Shown here: in pieces, positions 15,418-19,942 of the stretch
Layout of the letters: each line of letters begins with the position of its first letter
Numbering within the stretch: position 1 is the first letter of the stretch
DNA from: MESE01 sp036675035
Lineage (GTDB): Bacteria; Pseudomonadota; Gammaproteobacteria; Burkholderiales; Burkholderiaceae_D
Direction: 5' to 3'
Assembly: GCA_036675035.1 (NCBI GenBank)
Contig: JAKFFO010000100.1
Coordinates: 1 to 19,942, forward strand
Length of the DNA: 19,942 bases
The notes under the pieces: model-generated
Told to the model about the DNA's origin: nothing
Seen by the model: only the letters and a program-made list of their open reading frames with translations
Database searches by the model: none
Position numbers and translations under genes: made by a program

Positions 15418-15806
15418 TCGGCGCGCATAAAAGGGAAGCCGCTGCTTTTATCGCAGTCGGAACCACTGCGGCTGCCGTGCATTTTCTGGTTGTATGGCTG
15501 CTGGTCCGGTTGACGCCATTGTCACCTGCATGGGCAAACGTGCCGGCATTCTGGATCGCCTTCACGGTCAGCTACTCTGGCCATAATCTGGTTACTTTCA
15601 GTGTTGGCCGCCACTCTCGGCAACGCAGCATCCTGCGCTGGATGGCTGTATCAATCGGCGGCTTTTTTCTAAACCAATTGCTGTATGTATCCGCCTTGCG
15701 CTGGCTATCTGAAATACATTACCTGATTCTTCTTTTTTTCGTGACTGGCATGGTTACACTGATTACATACTTCCTCGGAAAATACTGGGCCTTCGCCAGC
15801 AGTTGA
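15414..15806 (+). CDS. GtrA-family flippase with a non-standard start codon
   Basis: GtrA-type proteins are small four-helix membrane proteins thought to flip undecaprenyl-phosphate sugars to the periplasm. The frame continues upstream of the first standard start (GTG 15477) with KREAAAFIAVGTTAAAVHF, which is the conserved family N-terminus and first helix. Starting at GTG would cut the first helix in half and leave only 109 residues. Back to the preceding in-frame TGA (15366-15368) there is no ATG, GTG or TTG. The best candidates are CTG 15414, which overlaps the previous stop as CTGA, or ATT 15411; a GGGA at 15401-15404 lies 9 nt before the CTG. From CTG the protein has 130 residues, the usual size. 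Later family marks are FWIAFTVSYSGHNLVTF and the final TYFLGKYWAF. Function in the operon: flipping of the lipid-linked sugar. Confidence 0.85.
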   Translation: MIGAHKREAAAFIAVGTTAAAVHFLVVWLLVRLTPLSPAWANVPAFWIAFTVSYSGHNLVTFSVGRHSRQRSILRWMAVSIGGFFLNQLLYVSALRWLSEIHYLILLFFVTGMVTLITYFLGKYWAFASS

Positions 15807-15811
15807 CAACA

Positions 15812-16621
15812 ATGAATCGAAAAAAAATCATCATCAATGCCGACGACGTAGGTATGCATCCGGCAGTTGATTTTGCAATCGCGGAGCTGGCCGAAAAAGG
15901 CATCATCAGCTCCGCAAGCGTAATGTCGCTGGGCGTTCCCGATGAAGATGCGCTCGATGCGATGGCCAATCGCGAGGTGGATCTCGGATTGCATCTGGAT
16001 TTTACAAGTGGTTTTGCGAACCAGCGCTACAACACGACTTATTCAGTGAGGTCATTGATAGTCGCGGCATGGCGGCACAAACTTGATCCGAGGCATGTGC
16101 GCAATGTCATCGATGAGCAATTGGACAGGTTTGAACAGCTGGTTGGTGAATCTCCCGCTTTCGTCGATGGTCACGAACATGTTCACCAGTTTCCAACGAT
16201 ACGCGAAACCTTGTTTGAGGCCCTGAGCGATCGCTACCCGCATCAGCGGCCCTTTATTCGCAATACAAAATCGGCCGCCTGGCGTGGAACCAAGGCGGCC
16301 ATCATCGCCGCGCTTGGTTCTCGTGAAACTCACCATCTGGCAATTGACGGTGGCCATCAGTGCAATACCGATTTCGGCGGAGTCTATGACTTCAGTCCAA
16401 GCAGTAATTTGCACGGCTTATGGTCGGGCTGGCTGCAAACGGTAAAGTCCGATGGCGCTCTCATCATGTGTCATCCGGCAGGTTCTCTCGTTGCGGACGA
16501 TCCGATCAGCCAGGCCCGTGTGCGCGAATTCCAATTTCTTGCAAGTGACGAATACATCGGCCTGTTAAGCAAGTACGCAATGCAGGCTAGCAGCTGGACT
16601 GAAGCACTTGTCATCCATTAG
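15812..16621 (+). CDS. YdjC/ChbG/NaxD-type carbohydrate deacetylase
   Basis: The family removes N-acetyl groups from sugars with a bound divalent metal. The 269-residue product shows the first metal/catalytic pair Asp11-Asp12 in IIINADDVGMHPAVD, His61 in DLGLHLDF, the cluster DGHEHVHQFP (Asp119, His121, His123, His125), and HPAG near the C-terminus. All expected residues are present. It lacks membrane helices, so it acts in the cytoplasm, probably on undecaprenyl-phosphate-linked N-acetylhexosamine, as NaxD does in Francisella. HpnK of hopanoid clusters and ChbG of chitobiose operons are relatives, but no hopanoid or chitobiose gene is nearby. ATG 15812 gives a standard N-terminus (MNRKKIIINADD); a TTG at 15803 overlapping the gtrA stop would add three residues. 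The stop overlaps the extended frame of the next gene. Confidence 0.9.
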   Translation: MNRKKIIINADDVGMHPAVDFAIAELAEKGIISSASVMSLGVPDEDALDAMANREVDLGLHLDFTSGFANQRYNTTYSVRSLIVAAWRHKLDPRHVRNVIDEQLDRFEQLVGESPAFVDGHEHVHQFPTIRETLFEALSDRYPHQRPFIRNTKSAAWRGTKAAIIAALGSRETHHLAIDGGHQCNTDFGGVYDFSPSSNLHGLWSGWLQTVKSDGALIMCHPAGSLVADDPISQARVREFQFLASDEYIGLLSKYAMQASSWTEALVIH

Positions 16622-16628
16622 ATCACTT

Positions 16629-18149
16629 ATGCATTCTATGACTCAGGCTGGCTCCGGTCGTTCGACGCTATTGCCGCAAGATCCTGCCGTACGCAACAGT
16701 CTTTTGTTCCTTGCGTTGTTCCAATTGATCATGTGGACGATAGTGCCGATGCTTGTCCATGCCAGTCCCTCCTTGGACATCGTCGAGGGTTTTACCTGGG
16801 GAAACGCGTGGCAGGCCGGGTATTTCAAGCATCCGCCATTGTCGCCCTGGCTGACCGCAGCTTCCACGCAATTGTTCGGGAAAAATCTGTTCGCTGTATT
16901 CGTGCTCAGTCCGTGTGCGATATTGACGGCGCTGGCATTCATCTGGATGCTGGCACGCGAATTTTTCGATGAGAGAAGCTCGGCGGTGGGCTTGTACCTT
17001 GTTTCAGCGCAGTTGTACTTCAATTTTCTCACGCCGGAATTCAATCACAACATAATGCAGATTCCGTTGTGGGCTGCAGCGTTTGCCCTGTACTGGAGAG
17101 CGGTTACTCGCGGCAGCATCGGCTATTTTCTGGCGCTCGGAATTGTACTTGGCTTATGCGCACTTGCGAAATATAGCGCGGTATTGCTGTATGCGTTGTT
17201 GACTGGATTTTCGCTGATGCAGTCCGATATTCTCCGCAAACTGAAGTTGACGCACGTGCTGGCCTGTATTGCAGCAGCGACTGCAATTGCGGCACCGAAT
17301 ATGATATGGCAGGTAACCAATGATTTTCCATCGGTGAAATATGCTGAAGGTCGTTTGGGAGAAAAGCTCTCCTGGTTCCAGCGTTTGGCGCAATCGATCA
17401 AATTCCTTTTATCGCAAATCGGCATGCTGCTGCCGGTCATTGTTGCGACTCTGGTTGCGGGCCGCAAAACACAATCTGACTTTAGCTTGTCGCCACTCGC
17501 GCGGCGTTATCTCATCGCCGTTGCGTTCGGCCCTGCTTTGCTGGTTCTGCCGATCATACTGATCGGCGGGAACGCGGTCAGGACAATGTGGGGCGCATCC
17601 ATGTTTACCGCAATTGGGTTGGTGGCGCTCCTGTGGCTTGGATCACAAGGCGTCGCCCGCCTCTTCAGTCGAAAATGGTGGATTACCTGGGTACTGATGT
17701 CGCTAATTTTCATGACGCTGTATTCGGTGATGGTGCGCTTTGGGCCATTGGCAAAAAATCGCGTTTCTCGCGCTATCTATCCCGGCCCCGAGATTGCACT
17801 TGAAGTCGAGCAGGCATGGCGCACACGGACCAATGCGCCGCTACGCTACGTGGTGGGAGAGGTTTGGACCGCAGGAAATGTAGCCTTCTTTGCCGAGGAG
17901 ACGCCGCAGGTATTCATTGAGTCAAACAGCCGCTACTCTCCCTGGATCGATGCCAAACGCCTCGCGGCGTGTGGAGCGCTATTGATCTGGCAGCATGAGT
18001 CAGATAAAGCACCTGTGCCTGGCTGGCTTCGTTTATATCCTGCTGCCACCACACCTGTAGTGAAGCAGTTCTCGGTCAACGGGCATCCAAAAAACCAGCT
18101 GAAGATAGCTTGGGCGATTGTGCCGCCACAAGGCGAGTGTCTGCGCTAA
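16629..18149 (+). CDS. ArnT-like GT39 glycosyltransferase (lipid-linked sugar to lipid A type)
   Basis: This is a 506-residue integral membrane GT-C enzyme. Such proteins take a sugar from a polyprenyl-phosphate carrier in the periplasm and attach it to an acceptor such as lipid A (ArnT, FlmK) or protein (PMT). After the first helix (about 23-43), the first periplasmic loop has SPSLDIVEGFTWGNAW with Asp50 and Glu53, followed by GYFKHPPLSPWL (64-75, His68), the hallmark of ArnT-like proteins. At least nine further hydrophobic segments follow, and a soluble C-terminal part of about 110 residues (FGPLAKNRV onward). The ATG at 16629 is 7 nt after the deacetylase stop; ATG 16638 is an alternative, and a TTG at 16608 would overlap the previous gene. 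Lipid A as acceptor is inferred from the operon and from waaF/msbA nearby. Confidence 0.88.
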   Translation: MHSMTQAGSGRSTLLPQDPAVRNSLLFLALFQLIMWTIVPMLVHASPSLDIVEGFTWGNAWQAGYFKHPPLSPWLTAASTQLFGKNLFAVFVLSPCAILTALAFIWMLAREFFDERSSAVGLYLVSAQLYFNFLTPEFNHNIMQIPLWAAAFALYWRAVTRGSIGYFLALGIVLGLCALAKYSAVLLYALLTGFSLMQSDILRKLKLTHVLACIAAATAIAAPNMIWQVTNDFPSVKYAEGRLGEKLSWFQRLAQSIKFLLSQIGMLLPVIVATLVAGRKTQSDFSLSPLARRYLIAVAFGPALLVLPIILIGGNAVRTMWGASMFTAIGLVALLWLGSQGVARLFSRKWWITWVLMSLIFMTLYSVMVRFGPLAKNRVSRAIYPGPEIALEVEQAWRTRTNAPLRYVVGEVWTAGNVAFFAEETPQVFIESNSRYSPWIDAKRLAACGALLIWQHESDKAPVPGWLRLYPAATTPVVKQFSVNGHPKNQLKIAWAIVPPQGECLR

Positions 18150-18260
18150 TGTAGCGCCTGATACTGTATTTGTAGCTAAAGAGTATTTGTTTTGCCGATA
18201 CAGCCGAAGGTGGCTGAATTCCTGGTGGGCTGCGCCACTATGGGCATAAGCACCTGTGCC
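18007..18260. repeat. 13-bp direct repeat AAGCACCTGTGCC
   Basis: The 13-mer AAGCACCTGTGCC occurs at 18007-18019 near the end of the GT39 gene and again at 18248-18260 in the following intergenic region. It contains the small self-complementary element GCACctGTGC. A local duplication or shared small hairpin is possible; nothing else in the two flanks is alike over more than a few bases. Confidence 0.4.
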
Positions 18261-18343
18261 GCTTGGCGGGCAATGAACAAGACAGGTCAGGAATCAATGA
18301 TGTGTGCCTGAAAGATGGCGCCAACTTCAACGTTGCACACCAG
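18150..18343. other. 194-bp convergent intergenic region between GT39 gene and rng
   Basis: There is no gene here. CAGCC (18201-18205) and GGCTG (18212-18216) form a short hairpin, and GTGTGC (18302-18307) pairs with GCACAC (18335-18340) across a 27-nt loop just beyond the rng stop. Neither is followed by a T run on the relevant strand, so no standard intrinsic terminator is visible for either operon. Confidence 0.4.
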
Positions 18344-19807
18344 TTACATCAGGATAACGTCGTACTGCTCCTGATGATAGACTGACTCCACCTGTAATGA
18401 GACCGGTTTGCCGATGAAGTCGCCCAGCATTGCGAGATGCTGCGACTCTTCTTCCAGGAACATGTCGATCACCACCTGAGAGGCGAGGATGCGAAACTCG
18501 CGGGGATTGAACTGCCTTGCTTCGCGCAACAGCTCACGCAGGATTTCATAACAAACCGTGCGCGCTGTCTTGACCTGGCCCTTGCCACTGCAAGCCGGGC
18601 ATGGCTCGCACAATATATGTGCCAATGATTCACGGGTGCGCTTGCGCGTCATTTCTACCAGACCCAGCGCGGAAAACTCCGAAACCGAAATTTTGGTGCG
18701 ATCCCGGGCAAGCGCCTTGTTGAGTTCGGCGAGCACGGCGTTTTTATGCTCCTCGTTTTCCATATCGATGAAGTCGAGGATGATGATCCCGCCAAGATTG
18801 CGCAGCCGTAGCTGGCGCGCAATTGCAAGTGCAGCTTCCAGGTTCGTCTTGAAAATCGTGTCGTCGAAATTGCGGCCGGTGACATAGCTGCCGGTATTGA
18901 CGTCGATTGTCGTCATCGCTTCGGTCTGATCGATAATCAGATATCCGCCTGATTTCAGATCCACACGCCGGCCCAGCGCGCGCTGGATCTCTTCTTCGAC
19001 GCCGTATAAATCGAACAGAGGGCGTTCACCGGTATAGTGCAGCAGCTTCGGCAATACCGATGGTGTAAAAGTTGCGCCAAACTCTTGCAGCTTCAGAAAA
19101 TTTTCGCGCGAGTCAACCTGAATGCCGGACGTTTCATCGCCGACGAAGTCACGTAAAACGCGTTGCGCCAGATTCAGGTCCTGATACAGGAGCGTCGGCG
19201 GCGGCTTGAGCTTTGCTTGCTGGGCGATCGTGGACCAGGTCTTGCGCAAATACTCGATATCCATTTGCAGATCGTGATCGCCGGCATCTTCGGCCATCGT
19301 GCGAATGATGAAACCGCCGCGTTCGTCCGGAGGTACCAATCCCTGCACCTTTTGCCGCAGTATTTCGCGCTCGGCTTCGTTTTCAATGCGTTGTGAAATC
19401 CCGATATGCGGATCCTGCGGAAGATATACCAGCATGCGCCCGGCAATCGAGATCTGAGTCGATAGCCGGGCGCCTTTGGTGCCGATCGGGTCCTTGATCA
19501 CCTGCACCATGACCGACTGGCCATCGAACAACAGCTTTTCAATCGGCAGTGGCGCCGCTGTGGAGCCATCGCGCGGACGCGCTTCCCAGATATCTGCAAC
19601 ATGCAGGAATGCCGCCCGTTCCAGTCCGATATCAATAAATGCGGACTGCATGCCAGGCAGTACCCGTACCACCTTGCCAAGATAAACATTTCCGGTACGG
19701 CCGCGCGACGCTGTGCGCTCGATATGCAGCTCTTGCACGGCGCCTTGCAGAATCAGCGCCACACGGGTTTCCTGCGGGGTGATATTGATGAGGATGTCTT
19801 CACTCAT
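18344..19807 (-). CDS. rng: ribonuclease G
   Basis: RNase G is a single-strand-specific endoribonuclease that matures the 5' end of 16S rRNA and helps in mRNA decay. The 487-residue product lacks the long C-terminal scaffold of RNase E and matches the RNase G length of about 489. It begins MSEDILINITPQETRVALI. An S1 domain follows (GNVYLGKVVRVLPGMQSAFIDIG, about 39-115), then the RNase H-like and DNase I-like core with catalytic Asp302 (TTIDVNTGSYVTGRN) and Asp345 (IIILDFIDMEN). The zinc link is CEPCPACSGKG (Cys400, Cys403), which joins the tetramer. The ATG at 19807 overlaps the maf stop as ATGA, so the two are translationally coupled. The maf-rng order is conserved in many proteobacteria. 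Confidence 0.96.
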   Translation of the reverse strand: MSEDILINITPQETRVALILQGAVQELHIERTASRGRTGNVYLGKVVRVLPGMQSAFIDIGLERAAFLHVADIWEARPRDGSTAAPLPIEKLLFDGQSVMVQVIKDPIGTKGARLSTQISIAGRMLVYLPQDPHIGISQRIENEAEREILRQKVQGLVPPDERGGFIIRTMAEDAGDHDLQMDIEYLRKTWSTIAQQAKLKPPPTLLYQDLNLAQRVLRDFVGDETSGIQVDSRENFLKLQEFGATFTPSVLPKLLHYTGERPLFDLYGVEEEIQRALGRRVDLKSGGYLIIDQTEAMTTIDVNTGSYVTGRNFDDTIFKTNLEAALAIARQLRLRNLGGIIILDFIDMENEEHKNAVLAELNKALARDRTKISVSEFSALGLVEMTRKRTRESLAHILCEPCPACSGKGQVKTARTVCYEILRELLREARQFNPREFRILASQVVIDMFLEEESQHLAMLGDFIGKPVSLQVESVYHQEQYDVILM

Positions 19808-19942
19808 AGAATGCGGATACCGGCTTGCCTTAACAATTGCGCAGTTTCGAACAGCGGCAAACCCATGATGCCGGAATAGCTGCCGGCGATTGCTTCGATG
19901 AAGACTGCGGCCTGCCCCTGGACCGCATAGCCGCCGGCTTTG
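19804..19942 (-). CDS. maf: Maf family nucleotide pyrophosphatase, C-terminal 45 residues (cut by window edge)
   Basis: Maf/YhdE proteins hydrolyse nucleoside triphosphates such as dTTP and UTP and modified nucleotides, and are linked to division arrest. Only the C-terminus is visible: KAGGYAVQGQAAVFIEAIAGSYSG with the family motif KAGxYxxQG, then GLPLFETAQLLRQ. This matches the end of the YhdE-type group (GLPLxETxxLL). The stop TGA (19806-19804) lies inside the rng start, consistent with the conserved maf-rng pair. The catalytic N-terminal part lies beyond the window, so nothing can be said of it. Confidence 0.9.
   Translation of the reverse strand, partial: KAGGYAVQGQAAVFIEAIAGSYSGIMGLPLFETAQLLRQAGIRIL

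Noticed and set aside
1..19942. Mobile element, phage or CRISPR content
   Set aside because: No transposase, integrase, terminal inverted repeats, target duplications or spaced identical repeats were seen; the glycan genes are intact and in ordinary operons.

Overview
This window looks like chromosomal core-plus-envelope DNA from a betaproteobacterium of the Burkholderiales, most likely near the Oxalobacteraceae. The placement is inferred from protein style (DnaE, MsbA, WaaF, RNase G, TrhO) and gene order; it was not tested by a search. No rRNA, tRNA, CRISPR array, transposase, integrase or phage gene was seen.

Left part, 1-5006: on the minus strand are the 5' part of gluQ (cut by the window edge) and trhO, which both modify wobble position 34 of tRNAs. 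Divergent from them is dnaE, the replicative DNA polymerase alpha subunit. trhO has a clear sigma70-type promoter in the 106-bp divergent region.

Middle part, 5034-13110: a surface polysaccharide/LPS region. It holds an O-antigen ligase/polymerase-like membrane protein, a GT8 and a GT4 glycosyltransferase on the plus strand, a convergent GT2 glycosyltransferase on the minus strand, and then the overlapping operon msbA - AhpD-like peroxidase-related protein - waaF. Together these assemble the LPS core (WaaF and the glycosyltransferases), flip lipid A-core (MsbA) and attach or polymerise O-antigen. The msbA leader is about 190 nt long, with a consensus -10 box, an 11-bp imperfect direct repeat spaced by 50 bp, a GC hairpin and two tiny overlapping ORFs that run into the msbA start.

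Right-middle part, 13254-18149: an unrecognised six-helix membrane protein on the minus strand, a gene-poor 466-bp stretch, and a tight four-gene operon: polyprenyl-phosphate GT2, GtrA-type flippase, YdjC/NaxD-type deacetylase, and an ArnT-like GT39 transferase. This set matches the logic of the hexosamine lipid A modification systems of Francisella (FlmF2/NaxD/FlmK) and Bordetella (Lgm). It is the most interesting system in the window. Its GtrA gene appears to start at a non-standard codon overlapping the preceding stop.

Right edge, 18344-19942: rng (RNase G) on the minus strand, overlapping by 4 bp the 3' end of maf, which runs off the window.
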